From Helicoverpa zea (lineage: Eukaryota; Arthropoda; Insecta; Lepidoptera; Noctuidae), in NCBI RefSeq assembly GCF_022581195.2, contig NC_061473.1, positions 6,820,001 to 6,884,000 on the forward strand: DNA of 64,000 nt, in the 5' to 3' direction. Shown here in pieces: positions 21,501 to 29,525 of the stretch. Positions within the stretch are counted from its first letter, which is position 1. The number at the start of each line of letters is the position of its first letter. The notes beneath the pieces are model-generated. The model did not search any database. It was not told the DNA's origin and was given only the letters and a program-made list of their open reading frames with translations. The position numbers and the translations under genes were made by a program.

Positions 21501-23984
21501 AGCTTAAGAGATTATACAGTTGTTTGTTTCCTCTCAGGAACTATAGGTTTGATTTGAAAAATTATTTCAGTGTTAGATAGCCCATTTATCGAGGAAGTCT
21601 ACAGGCTACGGGATGCGGGTGAAACCACTGGTAACTTAATGTTAAGAAACCATTGTCTGTGTGTAATTTCTAAGTATATCTTGTACACCAATGGCTGATT
21701 AAAGGTGATGGAAAACATTTTGAGGTAATCTGGACTACGTCCGAAATAGCCAAGCATCAACCCAGATATACTGGATTTTCAATAGGAGATTGTAAAAGGA
21801 CAGTTATAGTCAGCTTTAGGTTTATGCATAAGAAGTCATATCTTTCAGAATCTCTAATCGTATTTCGTAAACATCAAATTAATCAGAGCCCGCGGGTGAG
21901 TACTATGCTTTGGTACATGCGCAAGTTGCTGGACCCGTACTTTTTTTAAATGCATTTAACCTGCATGTGCCTCAACATGCGCGGGCTGCTTGCACAGTGT
22001 AGATGCACCCTAAGAATACTTACGACAAACAAGTCTGTGAGAGGTTTTGCAAAGTTTTCGAGCACATGTTTTATTTCTTCCCAGAGCTTCTGTGATTTGA
22101 ACTCGTATCGATAGCGCTTGAACAGGGAGTGTGCCGTCCTCAACACTCCATTGATCACATGGAAATCACCTACAAACAAACGAGTTACGGTAACTATAGA
22201 GCTTTCGCTTTATGGTCCCAATATAATGTTCTTAATTATTGTAACTTTCAATATTATACTATGAGTATTATAATTAACACTGTAAAGCCCATGAGACATA
22301 GACTAGTTTGGGCAAAACATCACCACTTTTTAGAATTATGCAGACTTTACTTTACTTTTTAAAATTATGTACAAAGTGAAGTAATAATCAATTTATTTTA
22401 TTTATAAAATATCACTTACCAGTAGCAAACTTCTCAACCATTTCTGGTATGAGGCTCGGCCACTTCTCTGGGAAGTCACACTTGCCAATGATGGATACGG
22501 CATCGCTGAACTGCCTCTGTATGGCTTCAGGAGACTTGAGCATCAAGGATACAATGAGGGTCTTGATCGTAGCCCTATCTGATGCATGGATGCGGTCAGC
22601 GCCATCTTCTTCCTGTTAAATAATATGTTTTGTTTAGAGGTATGGATGAATTCAACACTGTGAATGCGTAGTGTGGAACAAAATCTATTTCTGAAAATGA
22701 TATCAATGGTGCAATGGTCACATTGCCAGACTGCCAAACCTGAGGTCCCTGGTTCGATTCCCGGTTTGGTCGACATTTGTGTGATGAGCATGCTTGTTGG
22801 CCCTGGTCTGGGTGTTACAATATGCATTAAAGTTACATGTAGTTCGTCACCGTTTCGATAACACTATTAATAACTTACAATGAGGCTAACCAACCGTGAG
22901 TGAAGAGGCCCAGATTATTTATCCATCTTACATGCTTTAATACTTACAACAGGCCAGTTTCTCTTAATGTAGTTTTTGAAGGCAATTGCAGCAGCAACCC
23001 TGATGGTAAGATCCACAGTTTCTTTGTCAATAAGGTGCAACAACAGTATGGCATAGTTCTGGTTCACTTCTACACTCTCCAGGAATTTTTCAGCTGTAAA
23101 AGGTGAAAATTACAGTAAATGAATCTGCATTATACTGATTGTATTAGCTAGTAAACCATACATTTAGATACCATTGAAATTCAAATTATAAAAACCTTTT
23201 TATCAAGAATTAAAAAAAGGTTGTATGCTGCACAGCAATGGCAGAAGACAATGTAGAAAATTAAAAAAAAAGTGTAAATAAAAAAGGTAGACTGGTTGAA
23301 AACACCTAAGGCATTAAGTCCACCATTGTTCATTGTGTGCATAAAGTATTAAAAATCATTTCTACTGGCAAACCAGAATGAAAATAAGACTCAGTCTTCA
23401 ATACACCAAATTCAATAAATTGGTTTTAATGTTTTACAATGAAGTTGTATGTAACAGAAAGTTTTTTTGGCCTCTTACCACATAATATGCAATATAAGAT
23501 CTATTACAATAGTAGTGCGGTGTATGACTTTGTGAAACTCAATACTTTGTCATATGTATTTATAAAACTTATGATCACACCAGCATGAGGTCAAGTAGTT
23601 TTACCTATTTAGCCTTACCAATATTCAACATGTACAGATAACTTGTATCATTGGTAGCAGTCTCTAAATTGAATAACATTGTGTAAGAGACATTGTAAAC
23701 CCAACTGTAAGCTCAAATTAATATTAAGGATTATGTCTAACTACTAGACATTGCAAGGTTATCTATATTCATTGATTTACAAAGAGGCATGATTATATTT
23801 GTTTGAATATCTTTTTGTCCGGCAAATTTCCACTGAATAAAAAAATACTGACAGGTTTGAAATAAATTATTGGTTAGGAGAAAAACAAAGACTATTTACC
23901 CGGTCGCCTTATGTTAGTGTCTGGGTTCAACGTTTGTTGCAGATAATTCGCCAGAGTGGCCAAGTTCTCGTCCGTTACTTCCAT
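6510..23984 (-). CDS. CSE1L: Exportin-2 (CAS/CSE1L), importin-alpha re-exporter, 19 coding exons
   Basis: The product returns importin-alpha from nucleus to cytoplasm with RanGTP. Exons in transcript order: 23984-23900, 23093-22948, 22612-22420, 22169-22024, 21460-21260, 20128-19958, 19182-19053, 17753-17590, 17449-17260, 16422-16322, 15561-15375, 14506-14350, 13691-13600, 12533-12325, 10103-10006, 9234-9067, 8281-8119, 7572-7428, 6664-6510. All junctions are GT-AG, phases agree, and the sum is 2901 nt (966 aa plus TGA); human CSE1L is 971 aa. Identifying stretches include SGDFHVINGV-like GDFHVINGVLRTAHSLFKRY (exon 4), DLPEFFEDN (exon 5), GSDVDTRRRAACDLVR (exon 8), KPHFNHY (exon 12), EILQNDVQ (exon 13) and DTPGYQ (exon 18). 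Order: importin-beta N-terminal repeat, Cse1 HEAT repeats, CAS/CSE C-terminal domain. Oddities: exon 14 has a seven-Gly run, and exons 9 and 14 have tandemly amplified 3' ends. The start ATG gives the conserved MEVTDENLATL N-terminus. The gene appears intact. Confidence 0.96.
6700..7160 (+). repeat. Dispersed repeat of unknown class in last CSE1L intron
   Basis: GC-richer block within an AT-rich intron. It carries 'ggcgccttcttgt' twice (6730 and 6919), a TATA-like 'ggtatataaaaggcc' at 6794 and a second 'gcgcgctatttaagagatttt' start-like region near 7020. It looks like the edge of a retroelement or a composite repeat. I recognise no open frame and cannot assign a family. Confidence 0.35.
7976..8118 (+). 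repeat. GT-rich microsatellite/minisatellite at the exon 17 splice donor
   Basis: Impure (GT)n, including three tandem 24-bp-like units of the form gtgtgtgtacgtatgtgtctgg. On the transcribed strand it is a CA-rich tract starting at the GTGACACACACA donor of exon 17 (donor at 8118-8117). Open frames across it on both strands are repeat artefacts. Confidence 0.9.
8675..9046 (-). mobile_element. tRNA-derived SINE (family C) with 13-bp target duplication
   Basis: On the minus strand the tRNA-like head begins at 9036 (gactgcctcgttggtctagt) and carries an A-box-like 'tggtctagtgg' and a B-box 'ggttcgattcccggg'. The body runs to 8675. The 13-bp sequence AAAGAATAATAAT flanks it at 8662-8674 and 9047-9059. 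Copies of the same family are at 15785-16160 (plus) and 45620-45857 (minus). It lies in the intron between exons 16 and 17. Confidence 0.85.
9373..9772. mobile_element. MITE, TAA target duplication, ~45-bp terminal inverted repeats
   Basis: 400-bp element. The left end gggccttatcatactagcgg is matched by the right end ccgctagtatgataaggccc, and the arms continue through 'gcgagcgtcttcaaag' / 'ctttgaagacgctcgc'. TAA flanks both ends. The interior is rich in cg dinucleotides and has no gene. Likely a PIF/Harbinger MITE from its TSD. Confidence 0.85.
10328..12407 (-). repeat. 18-unit 115-bp tandem array of exon 14 3' end plus splice donor
   Basis: Eighteen head-to-tail units of 115 bp, one of them 114 bp (near 10862, ggttgcca for ggtgcgcca); the others look identical. 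Each unit on the minus strand holds the last 81 nt of CSE1L exon 14 (from GTGCGGCCGCTC to GGCCGCCTC), its GTGAGTAC splice donor and about 34 nt of intron. The true exon is the rightmost copy (donor 12324). The array is bounded at both ends by the 11-bp sequence cacgttggcgg (10328-10338 and 12397-12407), which probably seeded it. Since 115 is not a multiple of 3, use of downstream donors would shift frame and meet a stop in the third unit. Exon 15 starts at 10103, left of the array. Confidence 0.97.
12604..12725. mobile_element. Truncated MITE (GGGTGCGTC family)
   Basis: Starts agggtgcgtctacacagtcc and continues with 'acatgcgcgagtcgctg', both shared with the 5780-5972 element, but the right terminus is missing. 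Confidence 0.55.
13131..13529. mobile_element. MITE with ATTTTCTATA...TATAGAAAAT ends
   Basis: Left end attttctata(agcta)tacaggaatgaatttta and right end taaaattcattcctgtatagaaaat form inverted repeats interrupted by a 5-bp insertion; 'agtgcgc' and 'gcgcact' extend the match inward. About 400 bp, no gene. A second copy starts at 18440 and is itself hit by the MITE at 18501-18790. Confidence 0.65.
13800..14130 (+). mobile_element. RTE-like LINE tail fragments, two overlapping
   Basis: Contains 'actagcttttaccagcggtttcacccgcg' at 13802 and a second start 'ccgtggttttactcgcgtcccgg' at 13992, followed by 'agcctatgttactcgg' and 'gattcagtagttt'. Same family signature as 5344-5560. Non-coding. Confidence 0.5.
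14150..14325. mobile_element. Probable degraded MITE
   Basis: Left 'gctgcccgcacacgtcagac' and right 'ttatcggacgtggggggcagc' are imperfect inverted repeats, and 'gtcggaccgattttctg' pairs with 'aaaaaatcggtcacc'. It ends 25 bp from the exon 12 splice donor at 14349. Confidence 0.45.
14614..14991 (+). mobile_element. tRNA-derived SINE, family A
   Basis: Head gtcgtggtggcctagtgggt with B-box 'ggttcgatcccagg', body 'acaccattggctgtgtttcgg' and 'ccggttagactggaagccgac', and a gatgatgatg tail. It is about 92% like the copy at 16489-16873 by eye. Similar SINEs are known from noctuid moths; the family name was not checked. Confidence 0.85.
15057..15379 (+). mobile_element. tRNA-derived SINE, family B, inserted over the exon 11 splice donor
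   Basis: SINE body about 15068-15368: head gtcgtggtggcctagtgggc with 'ggttcgattccag', then the B-type body 'ggaaaacatcttgaggaaacc' and the end 'cccagcagtgggac...gctgtaaca'. The 11-bp sequence GTATACCTTTC flanks it at 15057-15067 and 15369-15379. The right copy contains the exon 11/intron junction (exon ends at 15375, donor GT at 15374-15373), so the SINE follows donor position +6 and a copy of the same donor sits beyond it at 15063/15062. Confidence 0.88.
15604..15778. mobile_element. MITE, TAA target duplication, 175 bp
   Basis: Left arm agctgcgtttcattcaattgaggcggagac and right arm gtccgcctcagtggaaacgcagcc pair imperfectly; inner arms 'gagaggagacgtgtggggatgg' and 'ccatccccacacgtctcctc' pair almost perfectly, so most of the element is a hairpin. 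TAA flanks it at 15601-15603 and 15779-15781. It begins about 40 bp upstream of the exon 11 acceptor. Confidence 0.85.
15785..16160 (+). mobile_element. tRNA-derived SINE, family C
   Basis: Head gactgcctggttagtctagt, B-box-like 'gggtttgattaccgggtcgg', then body motifs 'gtagtctggaagttggtgattgattcacccg' and 'gtgcactataatatgtcctgcgcagctgg' shared with 8675-9046. It starts a few bases after the MITE at 15604-15778. Confidence 0.8.
16489..16873 (+). mobile_element. tRNA-derived SINE, family A, with 17-bp target duplication
   Basis: Head aagtcgtggtgacctagtgg, B-box 'ggttcgatcccagg', tail gaggatgatg. Flanked by perfect 17-bp copies of atggtcgttttacgtga (16472-16488 and 16874-16890). The right duplication overlaps the first bases of the exon 9 repeat array, so the SINE arrived at the edge of an existing array. 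It lies in the intron between exons 9 and 10. Confidence 0.92.
16886..17390 (-). repeat. 149-bp tandem array of exon 9 3' part plus splice donor (~3.4 units)
   Basis: Unit starts recur at 16886, 17035, 17184 and 17333 (period 149 bp). On the minus strand each full unit holds exon 9 from ATGTACCTCGTGACG to CGACCTGACG, a GGTGAGC donor and 18 nt of intron. Donors are at 17259, 17110 and 16961; the first belongs to the exon that reads in frame into exon 10. Reading past it meets a stop within about 12 codons. Copies differ at few sites, for example acatggcag against acatgacag near 17090. The period is not a multiple of 3. Confidence 0.95.
18440..18840. mobile_element. Second copy of the 13131 MITE family, interrupted
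   Basis: Flanks of the inner MITE match the 13131-13529 element: 'acaggaattttattcagtgtgcaaactttgtcaactta' on the left and 'acgtatatttttattttgt.gtgttttagtacaaaaaagaa' on the right. The right half is missing beyond about 18840. Confidence 0.6.
18501..18790. mobile_element. MITE, TAA target duplication, long inverted repeats (GGGTGCGTCCACATC family)
   Basis: 290 bp. Left gggtgcgtccacatctggcg and right cgccagatgtggacgcaccc are perfect terminal inverted repeats, extended inward by 'gcagcacgcgagccgatcgcgagctg' type arms. TAA at 18498-18500 and 18791-18793. A 401-bp relative with the same ends is at 26926-27326. Confidence 0.92.
18870..19050 (+). mobile_element. LINE 3' tail fragment
   Basis: 'caaatttcacacaaatcggttcagtagttt' followed by (cagacaga)n and 'tttataatattagttagga'. 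This ending is common on RTE-type LINE fragments. It abuts the exon 7 donor (19052). Confidence 0.55.
19857..19906. repeat. AT-rich hairpin
   Basis: Arms atttcaactatttgaaa (19857-19873) and tttcaaatagttgaaat (19890-19906) are perfect reverse complements around an A/T loop, with T- and A-runs outside. It sits upstream in the intron before exon 7. No function is evident. Confidence 0.7.
20176..20355 (+). pseudogene. LINE ORF2 C-terminal remnant
   Basis: In one plus frame the block reads VDTAVIVPIVVTANGLIAKS, then SLDEHLRRLALVDWIKGL and IQKAVLLDTARIVRRFLSLG before a stop at 20353. The 'QKAV.LDTARIVRRFL' ending is the usual C-terminus of a group of non-LTR retrotransposon reverse transcriptases. 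It overlaps no CSE1L exon (exon 6 starts at 20128). About 60 codons survive. Confidence 0.7.
20521..20720 (+). mobile_element. RTE-like LINE 3' tail
   Basis: Starts actagccgttttcccgcggt, then 'cacccgcgtcccgtgggagc', 'agcctatgttactcgc', 'taatttttgagttt' and ends 'tctttataatattagtatag'. Near-parallel to 5344-5560. Confidence 0.65.
21640..21830 (+). mobile_element. Degraded family B SINE body
   Basis: 'tttctaagtatatcttgtacaccaatggctgatt' and 'ggtgatggaaaacattttgagg' match the B-type body, but the tRNA head and the terminal 'cagcagtgggac' are lost or changed. Confidence 0.5.
21885..22011. mobile_element. Truncated MITE (GGGTGCGTC family)
   Basis: 'gcccgcgggtgagta.tatgctttggtacatgcgcaag' and the right end 'tgcacagtgtagatgcaccctaa' match the 5780-5972 element; the left terminus is absent. 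It ends about 12 bp from the exon 4 donor (22023). Confidence 0.6.
22695..22850 (+). mobile_element. tRNA-derived SINE fragment, family D
   Basis: 'atggtgcaatggtcacattgcc' (A-box-like) and 'tccctggttcgattcccggtttgg' (B-box) in tRNA spacing, followed by 'gatgagcatgcttgttggccctggtctgggtg'. Unlike families A to C. It lies between exons 2 and 3. Confidence 0.6.
23094..23899. other. CSE1L intron 1, no feature recognised
   Basis: 806-nt intron between exons 1 and 2 with consensus ends (GTAAAT donor at 23899, TTTACAG acceptor at 23094). I see no repeat or open frame in it. Confidence 0.7.
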
Positions 23985-24210
23985 ATTTGAAATGCGTAAA
24001 CTAGATGATTATTAAACTAGGAATGTATTTTTCGTAAAAATGTGACGATGTGAAACAATTTTCAACCGTTGAAGTGGTAATTCGATGACAGCCAGCCGAC
24101 GATGCTAGTGAATGCCGATAAAATTCCATTGACAATTGTTGCAATGACATTGACATTAAATTGAATGAATAATAACCACAGTGTATAAATTTCTTTCTGC
24201 ACAAGTAAAG

Positions 24211-24530
24211 TCGTGGTGGCTCATCGACTTATTGGTGGCCCAGTGGGTAAAGAACCGACCTCTTGAGTATGAGGGTGTGGGTTCGATTCCAGTTCAGGCA
24301 AGTACCAATGCAACTTTTCTAAAGTTTGTATGTACTTTCTAAGTATACATACATATCTTGGACACTATGGTGAAGGAAATCATCTTGAGGAAACCTCGAC
24401 ATATATACCTAGTCTGAAATCACCAACCCACATTGAACAAGCGTGGTGATAATGCTCAATCCTTCTCCGTGTGAGAGGAGGCCTGTGCCCAGCAGTGGGA
24501 CGATAAAAAAGCTGTAACAGTAACAAGTCA
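24211..24530 (+). mobile_element. tRNA-derived SINE, family B, upstream of CSE1L
   Basis: 'gtcgtggtggctcatcgacttattggtggcccagtgggtaaag' shows a duplicated head start, then 'ggttcgattccag', 'catcttgaggaaacc', 'gcccagcagtgggacgataaaaaagctgtaacagt'. It begins about 230 bp upstream of the CSE1L start codon, so it may limit or contribute to the promoter. Confidence 0.8.
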
Positions 24531-25408
24531 GCGAATGACTCGCGCCCGGGCGCACCGCGCGCGCGTTGCGTGCTGCTTGTCTTATCCATAGCCTTATAAT
24601 ATAGTAAACAGGACTGCGCACTTATGTGTAACTGTGACATTAAGCTATGTGAGACAAATCCGAATTTGCTAAGATTATTAAACACAGATTTTTATTGAAG
24701 TTTTAACTTACGCAGTATGTGACCTTAAGATACTAATATAGGCTTTTAATAATTAGCAGGAATTAGCAGTATAAAAGCAGGAAGATTCAAAGTAAAGACT
24801 GATTTTTTTTGAATTCTTGCTTCACATAATAGACTGTTGAGCCATTTATATCGCCTTTCTTCATTTTTTGGGAAGCTATAACAATAGTACAACAGTTTTA
24901 AAATCCATCACCCATATTTTGACTCATTACAAGAATTCATAACGCAACACTTTTTCACCATTTTAATAGTTTAAATTGATTTAATACAAAATAATATATA
25001 CAAAAATTTTAACGTTGAATACGCGCCAAGAATATTCAGTGCTACCACTAGAAAATAAAAAAAGCAAAATACAAAATGTTCTTTATGTTTAAAGAATAAA
25101 TTAATGCGATTGTTTTTAATTTGTTGACTTACAAGAATTGTTAATATAAGTGATTCAATTGTTTTTTTTTTGGTAGACAAAACTGTTGATCATAACATTT
25201 TTTTATGTTGGCAAGGAGTTAGAACGAGACACGCGGCCCCCGTTATAACTATCCCTCTTGGCTCAGATTTGCCTCTGTGTATTATGCAACCAATTTAGTA
25301 CTTTATTGCGTTGGAATAGAGTTCATTTTCGTAAATATATATTTTACGAGTGCGCAATCTTGTTTAGTATATTACATCTATGGTCTTATCTATGACGGGC
25401 AATATCTA
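24531..25408. other. AT-rich gap upstream of CSE1L, nothing recognised
   Basis: Mostly A/T. The short minus frame at 24971-25180 has no motif. No coding region or repeat is recognised. Confidence 0.5.
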
Positions 25409-25866
25409 AAGGCCCCAGTACACGTTGGCCCAAGTGCGGCCAATACACGCCATCACCAATGTGTACACGGGGTATTGGTGCAGGTTGGCGGACATTTGTC
25501 AAGGTTGGCGCGCATTCGGCGAGTTGTCGGGTTTTTGGGCACACATCAAAGGAAACTTGGCCCAGCTTGGCGTGTGGTGTTTACACATTCGGCCAATGTT
25601 TAGTTCGTCACTGACCGCTGAGGATAGTACACTTTTGTGTTGCGTGTAAAAATAAATATAGTAGTAAATATAGTAGTGTGGTGTAATATAAATATATATA
25701 GTAGTGTAGTATACTATAAAATATATATTTTTTTTTTTTTTTTTTTAGGTAAACTTATTTTATTTTTATTTACAAATAACTTTTTACAATAACTTAATAA
25801 TAAATATATATACAACATACAACTAACTTATTACCTAATATATACAATTACTATAAATAAAAATAT

Positions 25867-27978
25867 TTAAAAAATTGCATCAAAAAACTCCTCCTCATCG
25901 CTGCCCACCGGGAGTGTACCCAAGAGGCTGGCAGCATTGCCACGTTGGATGGCAATGCTTACTTTTTGGCCAAAATAAAAACCAGCCCTTGGGTCACCTG
26001 AAGTGTCAGCAAGTCGCTTAGCGATATCCTTATATAGGAGATGAGCACTTGGACCCCACGGCCCGAGGGTTTCAACCCCAAACGGCTCAAAGGTATAGTT
26101 ACCCACCAGGGTACTATATTTGCGCCGTTTGAGGTCCTCTGCAGCCGCAGCAGCGGAACCAGCACATCGCGCCGAGCTAGGAAGGTGAGATGGTGCAAGA
26201 GTTTCGACACAGGTCGCGTCCCATACTAAAGACCTACCCATCTTCCACGGGAACAACGACATACCGTCTGGTCTCTTGCCATCGTCGCGTACCAGACCAC
26301 TGGGTTCTAATATGGCTGGAACGCCGACGGCAACAAGAGCGCGACGGATTATGTCATTGATATTCGCATGCCGTGCAAAACGGCCGGCGCTGCGGCTACA
26401 TGACAAGCCGTGGTGTCCAAGGCTGCTGACAGCTTCACCACATGGGCAGCGGTGAGGAGAGCAGCACGGAGCACCCAAACGCAAGCAAATAGCTAGCCGG
26501 AAAGTGGTGTCGTCAAACAAGGTGCCTATTTTTGACGACGGAAGTGCCAGAAGCCATAAACCCGACTCCCATTCGCCCACAGCCAGAAGGCGCGCTCGCT
26601 CTGCAGAAGAAATTGACGTATTAATCAGATTATTCCGTGTAGCTCTGCAGAGCGGCTCATCCCACTGTCTCTGAGAGGATGGGTTGACGGGTAGATCAAT
26701 ATTCGGGCAGGTGATTTTTCAAGCCTCTACAGCCTCAGCCAGGCATGGTACCTCGCAATTGACCAGTGTGGAAGGGAGAATTTTCCTGGTCAATTTCTCA
26801 GTACCACGGACGGAGGATATAAAGGCCGGTAAACTTATACTAGAAATTTTGCGGACGCCAAGCCCTCCCATGCGAATGGGAAGAGTAGCCTGAACCCAGG
26901 CTCGGTCGTCTAGGGCCACATTTAAGGGTGCGTCCACATCTGGCGAATGCGCCGCGAATGCGCAGCACGCGAGCCGATCGCGAGCTGTCCGCGAGCTGCG
27001 CGTGTTCATTTTTGTTCGTGCGCCGCTTCTGCGCCGCCCGCGCGCAGCTCGCGCGCGACCTAAGCGCCGCACGCGAGCGGCGCGCAGGCGGCGCGCGACG
27101 TCTGCCATCTTCGATAGTACTGAGCCAATATACGGAACTGTAAGGGCGAGAACTGATTGCGCGCAGATCGCGCGCCGCTCGCGCGCTCTATACGAGCCTT
27201 GCGTGAGTTGCGCTAAAGAGGCGCACCGAACTATTGCAGTGACTGCACGCGCGCAGCTCGCGGACAGCTCGCGATCGGCTCGCGTGCTGCGCATTCGCGG
27301 CGCATTCGCCAGATGTGGACGCACCCTAAAATTGATGATAATGTGTGTCTGATAATTTTGTCAAGTTGTTCCAAAAGGTTTGTGTGCTTCCATAGAGTGG
27401 AAGCGCGCAAATAGTATGTTAATTTTGGGCCAAAACAACAATATCTAATGATTGTAATGGCTGAGTGCATGTTAATTTGGAGCAGCCTTTCCGAAATATG
27501 ATTGAAATTTTGTATTTTGTCCTGAATAAAATTCGAAAATGAATTTTCATATATTGGGGAACCAAGGAGACAAAGAGAGTCCTTATCAATTAATTTAATA
27601 TCCGGGGCTATTGCATTGAATTTTGAAAGTGTGTCTTGTCTGTCAGTATTGTCCGGTACAAAAAGTTCGCATTTGGAGTAATTTAGATTTAGACCTATTT
27701 CTTGAAATTTGTTTTGGAGAAAAGAAAAATCACCAAGTACTGTATCTACTTTGCCCCCCAAGGTTCCGTCATCAAGGTACCAAACATTGAATTCCGAATT
27801 TAGCTGCCGAATTATTGGGTTTATGGCTAAACTGAAAATCACGGGCCCGAGTGGGTCACCCTGCTGACAGCCAACAGAAGATTCCAGAAGGTTGTCCTGA
27901 TATAGTAATTTAGATGGATGTCTGTAGCATTGCCAAATAAAACTGTAAATTTGGGGTAACTCTTTTTTCGTTTCTGCC
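25867..27978 (-). pseudogene. Reverse transcriptase plus RLE endonuclease, broken by a MITE and a stop
   Basis: 27978-27330 encodes the RT palm: GCQQGDPLGP then the active-site WYLDDGTLGG, and thumb. Removing the MITE and one TAA (404 nt) keeps frame, so the reading continues at 26925 with VALDDRAWVQATLPIRMGGL. An in-frame TGA at 26719-26721 follows. The same frame then gives CPCGEAVSSLGHHGLSC (zinc-knuckle-like CxC...HxxxxC) and KRPDG...VWDATC, the R/KPD-x(12-15)-D pattern of a restriction-like endonuclease, ending QRGNAASLLGT at 25867. This organisation fits R2-like non-LTR elements; family assignment is inference. Dead copy: 5' truncated, one stop, one insertion. Confidence 0.82.
26926..27326. 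mobile_element. MITE inside the retrotransposon, TAA target duplication
   Basis: 401 bp with the ends gggtgcgtccacatctggcg / cgccagatgtggacgcaccc, TAA at 26923-26925 and 27327-27329. Relative of 18501-18790 but with about 110 bp of extra very GC-rich sequence (27015-27110). Open frames across it are shadows of cg-rich sequence. Confidence 0.92.
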
Positions 27979-28158
27979 AAATATATATTGTATTGTACAA
28001 ATAAACAGGCGCAGCCGTAACTACCTCGACGTCCATCGCAAGTGGTTTGCCAGGCAGCAATGAGCCATGCGCCAATGTGTAAACACCATTTGATCGTGGC
28101 CTACATTTGTGCATTGCACTGCTTGGCCCAACACAGGCCAACGTGTACTGGGGCCTTA

Positions 28159-28544
28159 AAAAATTTTGTAGGATCTGTGGTAGTAGTCGATAGTCGATGA
28201 ATCAAAGACAAAGACGCAAACTGAAGTTGTCTGTCGCTTGATACTTGTCTCACTCAAGTTGCATTTACTGCGAAATTTGTAGGATTTGCTTGTTATTCTA
28301 AAATTAATTCTGTTATAACGTAATTATTGTTTTAAGTAAAAAGTTAAATATAAGACTTGATACGAGTCTTACGTGCTTGGACTAGGAAATCCTGTTTCAG
28401 GTACGAAGTGCTATTATAATCAAAAGGTTATTGTTTTTATGTATCGTTTGACTAGGTTGTCTTAAAAATCTTTGTAAACAGTGTGGGTTGGTTGATTTTT
28501 GGTTAGTGGGTTGTCTTAGGTTTTGGTCAGTGTTTTCTGTGTGA
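28159..28544. other. Unannotated spacer
   Basis: No repeat or frame recognised. A consensus-like 'cctgtttcag/gtacga' junction is present near 28400 but with no coding context. Confidence 0.4.
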
Positions 28545-28907
28545 TTGGTCTATTCAAAACTATTCTCAGATTTCGGCACAATGTATTTTGGTACCACCCA
28601 TCATCCCGTACCGCTGTTCAGTGGGTTTTGGGTACACAGGTTCACCTTTTGCATTTGTCACAAAGATTTTGCAATGAAAGTCATTGATCAACATGGCGTC
28701 GTATCGTTACTGATCAACAAAAGTTTATTATATAATGTACACATGCAGAAAATGTTATTATCATTACATCAAATGACTAGTTACAGGAATGATAGAGGAA
28801 AAATAGATTTTGTTGCAATGGCTGCTAAAATTAGCTTGTATAGTCTTGAAAGTCGAAAAAGTCTTGCCAGTGCAGTGGAATTCGGAAACGCCACATGGGT
28901 GTCTTAG
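28545..28907 (+). CDS. Unrecognised ORF, 120 codons
   Basis: Open from 28545 to a TAG at 28905. The second half (from about residue 45) has a non-repetitive, protein-like composition: VIDQHGVVSLLINKS, HMQKMLLSLHQMTSYRNDRG, KIDFVAMAAKISLYSLESRK. The first part is less convincing and may be intron or UTR. It could be one exon of a larger gene on the plus strand. I do not recognise the family. It is the only plus-strand candidate in the 25-37 kb region not obviously from a transposon. Confidence 0.35.
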   Translation: MVYSKLFSDFGTMYFGTTHHPVPLFSGFWVHRFTFCICHKDFAMKVIDQHGVVSLLINKSLLYNVHMQKMLLSLHQMTSYRNDRGKIDFVAMAAKISLYSLESRKSLASAVEFGNATWVS

Positions 28908-29229
28908 GGATCAAACATCTAAAATTCTTGGGTCAGTGGTAGACATGGGAAAAACGTATCATTGAAAAGAAAAGATTGATATGTATCTTTTGATCACTGG
29001 GATATGTATCACTGTTTTGTATCTCTATATCCTTTCGAATCCGCGAGTGACATTGTACTGTTGCTCAGAGTGACTATGTTCGTTCAATTCAATCCAATGT
29101 ATCACTAAATCAGTACTTAAAAAATGCAAATTGAAATCAACTATTCCTCGACAACCAATTTATATAAATGAGATCGAAATACTGACACTTTCTACTTCTT
29201 ACAATACTTTTCATTATTCTGTCATTGTT

Positions 29230-29525
29230 ACAGCCTTTTTATCGTCCCACTGCTGGGCACAGGCCTCCTCTCACATGGAGAAGGATTGAGCATTAATCAC
29301 CACGCTTGCTCAATGCGGGTTGGTGATTTCAGACTTTTTATAGTCCAGGTTTCCTCAAGATGTTTTCCTTCACCTTTTTTTATCAGCCATTGGTGTCTAA
29401 GTATACTTAGAAAGTACATACAAACTTAGAAAAGTTGCATTGGTACTTGCCTGACCCTGGAATCGAACCCACACCCTCATAATCGAAAGGTTGGTTCTTT
29501 ACCCACTAGGTCACCACGATTCTGT
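29230..29525 (-). mobile_element. tRNA-derived SINE, family B
   Basis: Minus orientation: head at 29521 (gtggtgacctagtgggtaaa), 'ggttcgattccag', body and end 'cccagcagtgggacgataaaaaggctgtaac' at 29230. It truncates the 3' end of the transposon-like ORF that follows upstream on the minus strand. Confidence 0.88.

Larger units (their letters stand above)
25730..27978 (-). mobile_element. 5'-truncated non-LTR retrotransposon with restriction-like endonuclease
   Basis: Poly(A) is at the low-coordinate end (T-run 25728-25746 on plus). Flanked by 11-bp copies of aaatatatatt (25719-25729 and 27979-27989), as expected for target-primed reverse transcription. It carries the C-terminal half of a reverse transcriptase and a downstream endonuclease domain, and holds the MITE at 26926-27326. 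Confidence 0.85.
25409..28158. mobile_element. MITE-like element split by a retrotransposon insertion
   Basis: Outer ends are perfect inverted repeats: aaggccccagtacacgttgg (from 25409) and ccaacgtgtactggggcctt (to 28158). Without the insertion at 25730-27978 the element is about 500 bp with no gene. A clear target duplication is not visible, so superfamily is uncertain. Confidence 0.75.

Noticed and set aside
24001..24204. 67-codon minus ORF upstream of the CSE1L start
   Set aside because: Probable 5' UTR/promoter sequence. It ends before the CSE1L ATG in another frame and has no recognisable motif.
26928..27352. ORFs rich in Arg/Ala on both strands
   Set aside because: They come from cg-rich MITE arms; the element is non-coding.
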